In this document: piece after piece, positions 35,462-46,820 of the stretch
How positions within the stretch are numbered: position 1 is the stretch's first letter
How the letters are laid out: the number at the start of each line of letters is the position of its first letter
DNA from: Comamonas sp. BIGb0124
GTDB lineage: Bacteria; Pseudomonadota; Gammaproteobacteria; Burkholderiales; Burkholderiaceae_C
NCBI RefSeq assembly: GCF_003752175.1
Contig: NZ_RJVF01000012.1
Coordinates: 310,001 to 374,000, forward strand
Length of the DNA: 64,000 bases
Direction of reading: 5' to 3'
The notes under the pieces: generated by a model
The model's database searches: none
What the model saw: only the letters and a program-made list of their open reading frames with translations
What the model was told of the DNA's origin: nothing
Translations under genes and position numbers: made by a program

Positions 35462-36406
35462 ATGCTGCATTCCCCCTGGATCGACGGCGGCCTTGCCGCA
35501 CTGATCGGCTTGCTGATCGGCAGTTTTCTCAACGTGGTGATCTACCGCACACCGGGCATGATGTACCGGGCCTGGCTGGACGAATCGCTGCAGGCCTTGG
35601 GCGAGGAGCCCGATGCGACCGGCACGAGCCTCTGGCGCACGGTCTTCGGTCCGGGCAGCGCGCCGCCGGCCGGGCTGGCCGAAGGTGCGCGGCAAGCACA
35701 GACCCGTCTCGACGCCCTTCCCCGCCTGAGCCTGTCGAAACCCCGCTCGCACTGCCGGGCCTGCGGTCACACCGTGCGCTGGTATGAAAACATTCCCCTG
35801 CTGAGCTACGCCCTGCTGCGCGGGCGCTGCGGCCATTGCGGCCAGGCCTATGGCCTGCGCTACCCGGCCGTCGAACTGCTGACCGGCCTGCTGTTCCTGT
35901 ACTGCGGATGGCGCTGGGGCATCAGTCCGGAAGGCGCGCTGTGGGGCCTGTTCTGCGCCTTGCTGGTCGCGCTGGCGTTCATCGACTGGGACACCACCCT
36001 GCTGCCCGATCACCTGGTGCAGCCTCTGCTGTGGATCGGACTGATCGGGTCGGCCTTGGGCCTGACCGAGACACCGCTGCCGCATGCCCTGTGGGGCGCG
36101 ATTTCGGGTTACCTGTCGCTGTGGCTGGTGTGCGCGGTGTTCCAGGCCGTCACCGGACGCCAGGGCATGGGCCATGGCGACTTCAAGCTGCTGGCCGCAT
36201 TGGGCGCCTGGCTGGGGTGGCAGGCCCTGGTGCCCATCGTGCTGCTGTCGTCGGTGGCCGGCGTGCTGGGAGGACTGGCCCTGCACCTGAGCCATGGACT
36301 GCGTGCGGGCGGCTACTTCCCCTTCGGTCCCTTCCTGGTGGCCGCCGGGCTGGCCACGCTGGTGCTGGGTCCTTACCTCGGCACGCAAGCCCTGCTGATT
36401 CCATGA
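35462..36406 (+). CDS. pilD: Prepilin peptidase / N-methyltransferase PilD
   Basis: PilD removes the leader of prepilins and pseudopilins and N-methylates the new N-terminus, in the inner membrane. The 314-residue protein has an N-terminal membrane helix, a cytoplasmic loop with zinc cysteines Cys98, Cys101, Cys123 and Cys126 (CRAC, CGHC), and the catalytic aspartates in AFIDWDTTLLPD and GMGHGDFKLLAALGAW. Its TGA stop overlaps the coaE ATG (ATGA), implying translational coupling. Confidence 0.95.
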   Translation: MLHSPWIDGGLAALIGLLIGSFLNVVIYRTPGMMYRAWLDESLQALGEEPDATGTSLWRTVFGPGSAPPAGLAEGARQAQTRLDALPRLSLSKPRSHCRACGHTVRWYENIPLLSYALLRGRCGHCGQAYGLRYPAVELLTGLLFLYCGWRWGISPEGALWGLFCALLVALAFIDWDTTLLPDHLVQPLLWIGLIGSALGLTETPLPHALWGAISGYLSLWLVCAVFQAVTGRQGMGHGDFKLLAALGAWLGWQALVPIVLLSSVAGVLGGLALHLSHGLRAGGYFPFGPFLVAAGLATLVLGPYLGTQALLIP

Positions 36407-37074
36407 CTGACCACCAGACACCCGAGCAGCCCGCTCACCCTTTGAAAACACGGCATGTGCCGCCCCGCATCGGCCTGACCGGCGGCATCGGCAGCGGCAA
36501 AAGCACGGTGGCCGGCATGCTGGCCGACCGGGGCGCTGCCGTCATCGATGCCGATGCGATCTCGCGCGGGTTGACCGCCGTCGGCGGCCAGGCGATCGAG
36601 CCGCTGCGCGCACGCTTCGGTGCCGGCGTGATCGATGCAGACGGTGCCCTCGACCGCCCCGCCATGCGCCGGCGCATGCTCGACGACCCTGCGGCCCAGG
36701 CCGCGCTCGAAGCCATCGTGCATCCCCTCGTGCGCCAGGAAATCGAACGCCGGGTGCAGGCCGCCGTCGAGGCGAAAGCCCCCTGCATCGTGCTCGATAT
36801 CCCCTTGCTGGCGGAATCCGCAGACACCTGGCGAGGGCGGCTGGATCACATCCTGGTGGTGGACTGCAGCGAAGCCACCCAGGTGCAGCGTGTCATGGCT
36901 CGCAGCGGCTGGCCGGAAGCCACGGTGCGGGCCATGATCGCCCGGCAGGCCACGCGAGCGCAGCGGCGCGCCATCGCCGATGCGGTCGTGTTCAACGACG
37001 GCATCGGGCTCGAAGCACTGCGAAAAACCGTCTTGGCTGCTGTCCTACAGTGGGTACCCAGCTTGGCACTATGA
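36403..37074 (+). CDS. coaE: Dephospho-CoA kinase
   Basis: CoaE phosphorylates dephospho-CoA, the last step of coenzyme A synthesis. The 223-residue product has the P-loop GLTGGIGSGKST and VIDADAISRGLTAVGG, with VLDIPLLAESADTW and DAVVFNDG further on, all typical. An N-terminal extension of about 20 residues precedes the P-loop. It overlaps pilD by four bases; the pilBCD-coaE cluster is conserved in many beta- and gamma-proteobacteria. Confidence 0.96.
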   Translation: MTDHQTPEQPAHPLKTRHVPPRIGLTGGIGSGKSTVAGMLADRGAAVIDADAISRGLTAVGGQAIEPLRARFGAGVIDADGALDRPAMRRRMLDDPAAQAALEAIVHPLVRQEIERRVQAAVEAKAPCIVLDIPLLAESADTWRGRLDHILVVDCSEATQVQRVMARSGWPEATVRAMIARQATRAQRRAIADAVVFNDGIGLEALRKTVLAAVLQWVPSLAL

Positions 37075-37296
37075 TGTTCACCACCCCAGTCACACGGGCT
37101 GGGGCTGGCGCGCACAGCCAGTTGTGCGGCCAGTCGATGCTGCATTTTTTGCGTACTGCACATGCGCCGGCCAGCCTGGGCCGTCGACGCCGCCGCAATT
37201 GACTGCACAATACTGGACATGCGGTGCGCAGCCTGTGCGGAGCCCCCGCCGGGCTGCAGCCAACCTGGGTATCCCTCTTCTCGCGCCCCATCCAAG

Positions 37297-38061
37297 ATGC
37301 CTAGCCTAACGATGCTGTACGAATTTCCTTTCAACGAACGCATACGCACCTACCTCCGGCTCGAGCACTTGCTGCGTCGCCTGAGCGTCCTGGTACCGCG
37401 CGAACAGCCGCTCGACCATCATTACGCGCTGGCTACGATGTTCGAGATCATCGACGTCTCGGCGCGCCCCGACCTGAAGACCGATCTGCTCAAGGACCTC
37501 GAGCGTCAGAAGCAGATCCTGAACGCCTACCGGGACAATCCGCATATCTCGCAAGCCACGCTCGACGACATCATCGGGCAGCTCGAAGGCTGTTTCACGG
37601 CGCTGCACGAGCAGACCGGCAAGGCCGGCCAGGAGCTGCTCGAGCACGACTGGCTGTCCACGCTGCGCAGCCGGTTTGCCATTCCCGGCGGCACCTGCGA
37701 GTTCGATCTGCCCGTCTACCACGCCTGGCAGCACCTGCCCCCCACGCGCCGCATTGCCGATCTCGAGCGCTGGGCGCAGTCGCTGGCCCCCTTGGCCGAG
37801 CCCGTCTACATGCTGCTGCGCCTGCTGCGCGACGCCAGCGGCTGGCAGAAAGTGGCAGCGGTCCGCGGCGTTTTCCAGCAGAATCTACCCCAGGGTCGCA
37901 CCTTTCAGCTGCTGCGGCTGCGCATGGATCCGAACACCCATCTGGTGCCGGAAATGAGCGGCAACCGGCTGTTGGCATCGGTGCGTTTCCTGGAAACCAC
38001 TGAAACCGGTCACCTCAAGCCCTGGGCCGGGGATGTGAACTTCGAAATCGCGCTCAGTTGA
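37297..38061 (+). CDS. zapD: Cell division protein ZapD
   Basis: ZapD (YacF) cross-links FtsZ filaments and stabilises the Z ring. The 254-residue product reads LYEFPFNERIRTYLRLEHLLRRL at the N-terminus and contains FRxxR-like LSTLRSRFAIPGGTCEFDLPVYHAWQHLP and ends in WAGDVNFEIALS, as in the family. An ATG at 37312 (MLYEFPF) is an alternative start five codons later; neither has a clear ribosome binding site. It is upstream of yacG, a conserved pair beside coaE. Confidence 0.93.
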   Translation: MPSLTMLYEFPFNERIRTYLRLEHLLRRLSVLVPREQPLDHHYALATMFEIIDVSARPDLKTDLLKDLERQKQILNAYRDNPHISQATLDDIIGQLEGCFTALHEQTGKAGQELLEHDWLSTLRSRFAIPGGTCEFDLPVYHAWQHLPPTRRIADLERWAQSLAPLAEPVYMLLRLLRDASGWQKVAAVRGVFQQNLPQGRTFQLLRLRMDPNTHLVPEMSGNRLLASVRFLETTETGHLKPWAGDVNFEIALS

Positions 38062-38103
38062 GCGCCGACGCGCGAACGCGCTCTTTTTTTCTGCTTTCCA
38101 GAC

Positions 38104-38346
38104 ATGTCAGCGACCGAATCGTCCCCGTCCGCCCCGTTCGCCCAGCAAACCGTCAAGTGCCCCGGCTGCGGTGAACAGTCGGTGTATGCGACCAGCAATC
38201 CCTACCGGCCGTTCTGCAGCGCGCGCTGCAAGAACTTCGATCTGGGCGCCTGGGCGAATGAAGAGTTCCGCGTGCAGGCGGTCGAGAATCCCGAAGACGA
38301 CGGCGAAACCGAGGGTTCAACGGCCACCCCGGGCCTGCCGCACTGA
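38104..38346 (+). CDS. yacG: DNA gyrase inhibitor / zinc-binding protein YacG
   Basis: The 80-residue protein has the zinc motif CPGC (C19, C22) and CSARC (38, 42), with RPFCSARCKNFDLGAWANEEF, diagnostic of YacG. In E. coli YacG binds GyrB and inhibits gyrase. An acidic tail follows. It lies 42 bases after zapD. Confidence 0.93.
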   Translation: MSATESSPSAPFAQQTVKCPGCGEQSVYATSNPYRPFCSARCKNFDLGAWANEEFRVQAVENPEDDGETEGSTATPGLPH

Positions 38347-38354
38347 TTGTCGGT

Positions 38355-38876
38355 TCAAGCGCCGAGCCGTGTCCCGGTTGCCGGATCCAACGGCAGCTCG
38401 GTGATCTCGCCGGACCACTGCCGCTCGTCGGCCAGCCAGCGCAGCACAGGCAAGGCGCCGGGCAGCACCGGGTGCACGGTCACTGGCAACTGCTGCCAGC
38501 AGAAATGCTGGCCCTCGCGCATCTGAAGCTCACCTTGCCAATCGGTCACCTTGCAGAAATGCAGGCGGACCAGGGCATGCGGGTAATCGACCGCCTCGGT
38601 GCGCCAAGGCTCTGCGCCACCGATGCGGATGCCCAGTTCCTCTTCGAGCTCACGGGCCAGCGCGTCGGCCACACTCTCGCCCGCTTCGAGCTTGCCGCCG
38701 GGAAACTCCCAGTAGCCGGCATACACCTTGCCTTCGGGGCGCGAGGTGAGCAGAAAAGCGCCGTCGGCCTGCATCAGCACGCCCACGGCCACGTCGACGG
38801 CCTTGCGGTCGGCGCCGCCGGTACGAGGCCGGTCGCCATGGGCCACCAGGGTGGCTTGAGAGGTTTGCTCGCTCAT
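38355..38876 (-). CDS. mutT: MutT-like Nudix hydrolase (8-oxo-dGTP diphosphatase type)
   Basis: The 173-residue protein has the Nudix box GGKLEAGESVADALARELEEELGI, preceded by GKVYAGYWEFP, as in MutT enzymes that remove 8-oxo-dGTP from the nucleotide pool. An N-terminal extension of about 30 residues precedes the fold. Its ATG overlaps the stop of the upstream AAA ATPase gene (ATGA), so translation is probably coupled. It converges on yacG with an eight-base gap and no visible terminator. Confidence 0.88.
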   Translation of the reverse strand: MSEQTSQATLVAHGDRPRTGGADRKAVDVAVGVLMQADGAFLLTSRPEGKVYAGYWEFPGGKLEAGESVADALARELEEELGIRIGGAEPWRTEAVDYPHALVRLHFCKVTDWQGELQMREGQHFCWQQLPVTVHPVLPGALPVLRWLADERQWSGEITELPLDPATGTRLGA

Positions 38877-39745
38877 GCGCCCTCCCGTCCGACATAGTCG
38901 CGTGCGAACTGGTACGCCACGCGCCCGCTGCGCGAGGCCCGTTCGAGCGCCCAGACCAGGGCCTGCGGCCGTGCGGCCTCGATGCGCTCGGGCGGCACGC
39001 CGAATGAACTCAGCCACTGGGCCACGATGGCCAGGTACTCGTTCTGGCTGAACGGATAGAAACTCACCCACAGACCAAAACGCTCCGAAAGCGAGATCTT
39101 TTCCTCGACCACTTCGCCGGGATGCAGTTCGCCGTCGTCGGTGTGCTTGTAGCTCTGGTTGTCGGACATGTACTCGGGCAGCAGATGCCGGCGGTTGCTG
39201 GTCGCGTAGATCAGCACATTGGTGGTCGATGCCGAGATCGAGCCGTCGAGGATGGACTTGAGCGCCTTGTAGGCCGGTTCGCCGTCCTCGAAGCTGAGGT
39301 CGTCCGAGAACACGATGAATTTTTCCGGACGATTCGCCATGACCTCGACCAGATCGGGCAGGTCAACCAGGTCGCCCTTGTCGACCTCGATGAGGCGCAG
39401 ACCCTGGCTGGCATAGGTGGTCAGCATGGCCTTGATCAGCGAAGACTTGCCGGTGCCCCGGGCGCCGGTGAGCAGCACGTTGTTGGCCGGACGGCCCCGC
39501 ACGAACTGCTCGGTGTTGCGGCGGATCTTCTCTTTCTGGTCGTCGATCTCGCGCAGGTCGTCGAGCGCCATCTGCGCGACATGCCGCACGGGTTCGAGCA
39601 CACCGTGCCCACCGGCACGCTTGCGGTAACGAAAGGCCACCGAGGCCTGCCAATCCGGTTCGGCCAGCGGCTGCGGCAGCACCGATTCGATGCGCGCCAG
39701 CAGCGCCTCGGCCCGCGTGAGCAGGCGTTCAAAAGCTTCGTTCAT
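38873..39745 (-). CDS. DUF815-family AAA ATPase
   Basis: The 290-residue product has a Walker A motif TGARGTGKSSLIKA, Walker B FIVFSDDLSFE and YATSNRRHLLPEYM, the standard DUF815 (PF05673) sequence with DGELHPGEVVEEKISLSERFGLWVSFYPF. The function is not established. In many beta-proteobacteria it sits between argJ and a mutT gene, as here. Start at the ATG at 39745 (MNEAFERLLTRAE); the frame extends 14 codons further without resemblance. Confidence 0.92.
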   Translation of the reverse strand: MNEAFERLLTRAEALLARIESVLPQPLAEPDWQASVAFRYRKRAGGHGVLEPVRHVAQMALDDLREIDDQKEKIRRNTEQFVRGRPANNVLLTGARGTGKSSLIKAMLTTYASQGLRLIEVDKGDLVDLPDLVEVMANRPEKFIVFSDDLSFEDGEPAYKALKSILDGSISASTTNVLIYATSNRRHLLPEYMSDNQSYKHTDDGELHPGEVVEEKISLSERFGLWVSFYPFSQNEYLAIVAQWLSSFGVPPERIEAARPQALVWALERASRSGRVAYQFARDYVGREGA

Positions 39746-39796
39746 CCTGGTTCTTCTCTTTTCCGGGCCGGCTGCGCCGAGCGGCACGGCAGCCGC

Positions 39797-41038
39797 TCAG
39801 GAGCGGTAATCGGCGTTGATGGTGACGTACTCGTGGCTGAAGTCGCAGGTCCAGACGGTGTCGACGGCATCGCCGCGGCCCAGCACCACACGCACGGTGA
39901 TCTCGTCCTGCTTCATGACGCGCTGGCCCTCTTCCTCGCGGTAGGCCGGGTTGCGGCCGCCCTGAACGGCCACATGCACGTCGTCGAGGAACAGGTCGAT
40001 GCCGGTCTGGTCGAGGTCGGCGATGCCCGCGTAGCCCACGGCGGCCAGGATGCGGCCGAGGTTGGGATCGCTGGCAAAAAACGCGGTCTTGACCAGCGGC
40101 GAATGGGCGATGGCATAGGCCACCTGGCGGCACTCGGCCGCCGTCTTGCCGCCTTCGACCCGCACGGTGATGAACTTGGTGGCGCCCTCGCCGTCCCGCA
40201 CGATGGCCTGGGCCAGCGTGCGTGCGACGTCGAGCAGGGCGGCCTTGAGCACACGGCCCTCTTCGCTGTCCCAGGTGGCGATCTCGGCATGGTCGGCCTT
40301 CTGGCTGGCCATGACCACGAACGAATCGTTGGTCGAGGTGTCGCCGTCGATGGTCACGCGATTGAACGAACCCTCGGCCAGTTCGAGCGCCAGGGCCGGC
40401 AGCAGACCGGGTGCCACACGGGCATCGGTCGCCAGGAAACCGAGCATCGTCGCCATGTTGGGACGGATCATGCCCGCGCCCTTGCTGATGCCGGTGATGC
40501 TCACCGTGGCTCCGCCGATCTGCACGCTGCGGCTGAAGGCCTTGGGCACGGTGTCGGTCGTCATGATGGCCTCGGCGGCCACGGCCCAATTGTCGGCGCG
40601 GGCGGCCGAAAGCGCCTGCGGGAGGGCCGCGGTGATGCGGTCGACCGGCAACTGCTCCATGATCACGCCGGTGGAGAAAGGCAGGACCTGTCCGGGCGCC
40701 ACACCGACCAGCGCGGCGAGGCTGGCTGCGGTGTCGCGCGCGCGTTGCAGGCCGTCGGCACCCGTGCCCGCATTCGCGTTGCCGGTGTTGACCACCAGGG
40801 CCCGGATGCCCTCACCGCCTTCGGCCACGCGGGCCAGCGACTCGCGGCACACCTGGACCGGAGCGGCACAGAAACGATTCTGCGTGAACACGCCGGCGAC
40901 GGCCACCCCTTCATCCAGCAGGAACACGGTCACGTCCTTGCGATTGGCCTTGCGCACGCCCGCCTCGGCAAAACCGATGCGCACGCCCGCGATGGGCAGC
41001 AGGGAAGCGGGATCGGGCGCATGAAGATGAACAGCCAT
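39797..41038 (-). CDS. argJ: Bifunctional glutamate N-acetyltransferase / amino-acid acetyltransferase ArgJ
   Basis: ArgJ recycles the acetyl group between N-acetylornithine and glutamate in arginine synthesis and may also make N-acetylglutamate from acetyl-CoA. The 413-residue precursor self-cleaves before the catalytic Thr in [16 protein letters not shown], giving alpha and beta chains. Other family sequences are [27 protein letters not shown] and the C-terminal [14 protein letters not shown]. The ATG at 41038 ([10 protein letters not shown]) fits the family. Confidence 0.97.
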   Translation of the reverse strand: MAVHLHAPDPASLLPIAGVRIGFAEAGVRKANRKDVTVFLLDEGVAVAGVFTQNRFCAAPVQVCRESLARVAEGGEGIRALVVNTGNANAGTGADGLQRARDTAASLAALVGVAPGQVLPFSTGVIMEQLPVDRITAALPQALSAARADNWAVAAEAIMTTDTVPKAFSRSVQIGGATVSITGISKGAGMIRPNMATMLGFLATDARVAPGLLPALALELAEGSFNRVTIDGDTSTNDSFVVMASQKADHAEIATWDSEEGRVLKAALLDVARTLAQAIVRDGEGATKFITVRVEGGKTAAECRQVAYAIAHSPLVKTAFFASDPNLGRILAAVGYAGIADLDQTGIDLFLDDVHVAVQGGRNPAYREEEGQRVMKQDEITVRVVLGRGDAVDTVWTCDFSHEYVTINADYRS

Positions 41039-41200
41039 GGATTTTCTCTCTGGGTTTGTTGGGATCGGCGCCTGCACGGGCAGGCGCGGGGTCGGGCAAA
41101 GGACACGGTGCCGGGCGAGCCTCCGCCTGGTGGCCCGCTCGGCATGAATCGGCCATTCTAGAACCTGTTCATGACCTTTTCGGCCGTGCGCCGCCCCATT

Positions 41201-41221
41201 GAAAAACGGCCCGAAGGCCGT
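41201..41221 (-). terminator. Rho-independent terminator of secA
   Basis: On the minus strand ACGGCC-TTCG-GGCCGT, a UUCG tetraloop hairpin, is followed by five T residues, about 70 bases after the secA stop. Confidence 0.9.
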
Positions 41222-41288
41222 CTGTGGACGAGAGGCTGCCGCTGCGAGCCGGCCACTGCGTCGTGGCAGCAACCGGGCAGCGCTGCCA

Positions 41289-44066
<2,778 letters not shown>

Positions 44067-44119
44067 GAAAATTGCGCCGCCTCTTGCCCCCCCATTGCGG
44101 TGACACGGCGACGACGTCC

Positions 44120-44138
44120 TTGTAATCCTGGAATACAA
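44120..44138. repeat. Imperfect 19-base inverted repeat in the secA leader
   Basis: TTGTAATCCTGGAATACAA is an inverted repeat with arms TTGTA/TACAA and inner TCC/GGA. It lies 54 bases upstream of secA, between a candidate promoter and the start. It could be an operator or a short leader hairpin; I cannot say which. Confidence 0.5.
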
Positions 44139-44207
44139 ATGGCGCCTGCGGCTCCTGATTCAATACCCCACTCCCACAGGCATGACGGCTCCGAAGACGA
44201 ATCGGAC

Positions 44208-44235
44208 ATTCTACCTACACCTCATTACCGCCAAA
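44208..44235 (-). promoter_or_regulatory. Candidate sigma70 promoter of secA
   Basis: On the minus strand TAGAAT (44208-44213) is preceded by TTTGGC (44230-44235) with a 16-base spacer, about 140 bases upstream of secA. The -35 match is partial. No promoter is assigned to dciA in the remaining 130 bases of the divergent region. Confidence 0.4.
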
Positions 44236-44366
44236 GCGCATCGCGGCAACCGCCGACGGCCTCAGTGCGCCGATCGCCCGCCGGCAGGCAGACGCCGCCG
44301 AAGCCGCCCAGGGGCGATAATGCCTGCCAGCGCCGGGCCACCGCCCGGCCCGCCCCCCGGAGCCCG

Positions 44367-44687
44367 ATGCCGCGCAGCCACCGCCCCTTCACCCTTCAGC
44401 AGGCCATGAGCCATGCCCCGGGTCTGGCGCGCCTGGCCGAACTGACGCAGGCCTCGAATTCGCGCATGCGGACGATCGAACCGCTGATTCCGGCCATGCT
44501 GCGCCCGGCCGTGCGCCCGGGCCCGCTCGATGGCGAGGCCTGGTGCCTGCTGGTCGACAGCACGGCGGTGGCCGCCAAGCTGCGCCAGCTTCTGCCCGCC
44601 TTCGAGGCCCACCTGCGCACCAAGGGCTGGCCCAACGCCAAGATCCGCCTCAAGGTTCACCTGGCACAGGCAAGACGCACGGCATAA
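44367..44687 (+). CDS. dciA: DUF721/DciA-like protein
   Basis: This 106-residue basic protein (MPRSHRPFTLQQAMSHAPGL...IRLKVHLAQA) resembles the short beta-proteobacterial DUF721 proteins encoded divergently from secA. DciA proteins load the DnaB helicase in bacteria without DnaC. The family resemblance is modest (a KH-like core with LLVDSTAVAAKLRQLLPAFEAHL), so the identity rests partly on position. No strong ribosome binding site is visible before the ATG. Confidence 0.7.
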   Translation: MPRSHRPFTLQQAMSHAPGLARLAELTQASNSRMRTIEPLIPAMLRPAVRPGPLDGEAWCLLVDSTAVAAKLRQLLPAFEAHLRTKGWPNAKIRLKVHLAQARRTA

Positions 44688-44809
44688 GCTCATCACCGGA
44701 TCTGCTTAGGCGTTTTTTGATCTCGCTTCGCGCAATTCATTCGTTTTCCTGCGCAGAGCCTCCTTCTACAGTCAGTGGGATACACCAACTACGAGTAGAG
44801 GGCTTTCCC

Positions 44810-45829
44810 ATGACACGTTTCAAGCTCACGCGACACGCCACCGTGGCTTTGCTGGCCGGTGCCGGCCTGATGACCGCGAGCCTGTCGGCGCAGGCCGAGG
44901 GCCAGTTGCGCATCGCCCAGCAGTTCGGCGTGGTGTATCTGCTGCTCAACGTGGCGCAAGACCAGCAGTTCATCGAAAAGCGCGGCAAGCAGGCCGGCGT
45001 CGACATCAAGGTCGAGTATGTCAAGCTGTCGGGCGGCTCGGCCGTCAACGATGCGCTGCTGTCGGGCAGCGTGGACGTGGCGGGTGCCGGCGTCGGGCCG
45101 CTGTTCACCCTGTGGGACCGCACCCATGGCCGCCAGAACGTCAAGGGCATCGCCTCGCTGGGCAACTTCCCGTATTACCTGGTCAGCAACAATCCCAACG
45201 TGAAGACGATCGCCGACTTCACCGAGAAAGACCGTATCGCCGTGCCCGCCGTGGGCGTGTCGGTGCAGTCGCGCATCCTGCAGTGGGCGTCGGCCAAGCA
45301 GTGGGGCAACAAGGAATACGCCAAGCTCGACAAGATCTCGGTGGCCCTGCCCCATCCGGATGCAGCGGCGGCCATCATCAAGGGCGGCACCGAGATCACG
45401 GGCCACTTCGGCAACCCCCCGTTCCAGGAACAGGAACTGGCCGAGAACCCCAATGCCCGCATCGTGCTGAAGTCGTACGACGTGCAGGGTGGCCCGGCCT
45501 CGTCGACCGTGCTGTACGGCACCGAGAAATTCCGCAACGAGAACCCCAAGACCTACCAGGCGTTTATCGAAGGCCTGGACGACGCGGCCAAGTTCATCAC
45601 GGCCAACCCGGAACAGGCGGCGGACATCTACATCAAGATCACGGGCGCCAAGACCGACCGCAAGCTGCTGCTGTCGGTGATCCAGAACCCGGAAGTGCAG
45701 TTCAAGGTCGAACCGCAGAACACCTTGGGCCTGGGCCAGTTCATGCATGAAGTGGGCGCGATCAAGAACCAGCCCAAGGCGCTGAAGGACTACTTCTTCG
45801 ACGACCCGCGCGTTGCCAAGGGCAACTGA
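44810..45829 (+). CDS. ABC transporter periplasmic substrate-binding protein, nitrate/sulfonate/taurine class
   Basis: The 339-residue precursor has a signal peptide (charged start, hydrophobic run ending SLSAQA) and an NMT1/SsuA/TauA-type fold: LRIAQQFGVVYLLLNVAQDQQFIEKR, GSVDVAGAGVGPLFTLWDR, FPYYLVSNNPNVKTIADF. The ligand may be an aliphatic sulfonate, a thiamine-pyrimidine-like compound, nitrate or an organic acid; nothing visible decides. It is first in a three-gene operon with an ATPase (66 bases on) and permease. GAGGG lies before the ATG. Confidence 0.9.
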   Translation: MTRFKLTRHATVALLAGAGLMTASLSAQAEGQLRIAQQFGVVYLLLNVAQDQQFIEKRGKQAGVDIKVEYVKLSGGSAVNDALLSGSVDVAGAGVGPLFTLWDRTHGRQNVKGIASLGNFPYYLVSNNPNVKTIADFTEKDRIAVPAVGVSVQSRILQWASAKQWGNKEYAKLDKISVALPHPDAAAAIIKGGTEITGHFGNPPFQEQELAENPNARIVLKSYDVQGGPASSTVLYGTEKFRNENPKTYQAFIEGLDDAAKFITANPEQAADIYIKITGAKTDRKLLLSVIQNPEVQFKVEPQNTLGLGQFMHEVGAIKNQPKALKDYFFDDPRVAKGN

Positions 45830-45895
45830 CCTCCCGACCCCGGCCTCGGCCCCGCCGGGGCCGCCGCGCCGAACGACAACAAGGATCCCGCCCTC

Positions 45896-46810
45896 ATGAA
45901 TGCCCGCAGCCATGCACTGCGACAGGCCCCGGACCTCGAATCCGGCCTCGAGCCAAAAGGCTCCGCCGCCACGATCGCGCCGCACGACACGCAGGGCCGG
46001 ACTGCCGCACAGGCATCCTCCCTGCTGTTGCGCGTCGACGGCGTGACGCTGGAGTACCGCACCCCCGAGCGGGTGGTGCGGGCCACGCACCGGGTCGATT
46101 TCGACCTGTACCAGAGCGACCGTTTTGTGCTGCTGGGGCCGTCGGGCTGCGGCAAATCGACCTTGCTCAAGGCGGTGGCCGGGTTCATCGAACCGACCGA
46201 AGGCGAGATCCGCCTGTCCGGCCAGCGCGTGCAGGGCCCCGGGCCCGACCGCATCGTGGTGTTCCAGGAGTTCGATCAGCTACCGCCCTGGAAAACGGTG
46301 CACCAGAACGTGATGTTCCCCTTGCTGGCCTCGCGAACCCTGGGGCGCAAGGAAGCCGGCGAAAGGGCTTTGCACTACCTCGACAAGGTCGGTCTGGCAC
46401 GATTCGCCCATGTCTATCCGCACCAGTTGTCGGGCGGCATGAAGCAACGGGTGGCCATTGCACGCGCACTGGCGATGCAGCCCAAGGTGCTGCTCATGGA
46501 CGAACCCTTTGCCGCACTGGACGCGCTGACGCGCCGCAAGATGCAGGAAGAGCTGCTGGCGCTGTGGGACGAGGTGCGTTTCACGCTGCTGTTCGTCACC
46601 CACTCGATCGAGGAGGCGCTGGTCGTGGGCAACCGCGTGGCCCTGCTCTCGCCCCACCCCGGACGCGTGCGCGCCGAGATCAACAGCCATGGCTGGGACC
46701 TCGGCAGCCTGGGGGGCACCGACTTCCAGGCGGCAGCGCAGCGCATCCACCGCCTGCTTTTCGACGAGACGGCGCAGGCCCCTGGCGATGCGCACCTCCA
46801 GGCCGTTTGA
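45896..46810 (+). CDS. ABC transporter ATP-binding protein, nitrate/sulfonate/taurine class
   Basis: The 304-residue product has Walker A LLGPSGCGKSTLL, the Q-loop VFQEFDQLPPWKTVHQN, signature LSGGMKQRVAIARAL, Walker B VLLMDEPFAALDALTR and the switch His in FVTHSIEEAL, the SsuB/TauB/NrtD pattern. An N-terminal extension of about 45 residues precedes the fold. It energises import together with the adjacent permease. Confidence 0.92.
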   Translation: MNARSHALRQAPDLESGLEPKGSAATIAPHDTQGRTAAQASSLLLRVDGVTLEYRTPERVVRATHRVDFDLYQSDRFVLLGPSGCGKSTLLKAVAGFIEPTEGEIRLSGQRVQGPGPDRIVVFQEFDQLPPWKTVHQNVMFPLLASRTLGRKEAGERALHYLDKVGLARFAHVYPHQLSGGMKQRVAIARALAMQPKVLLMDEPFAALDALTRRKMQEELLALWDEVRFTLLFVTHSIEEALVVGNRVALLSPHPGRVRAEINSHGWDLGSLGGTDFQAAAQRIHRLLFDETAQAPGDAHLQAV

Positions 46811-46820
46811 CGAGTTTCCG

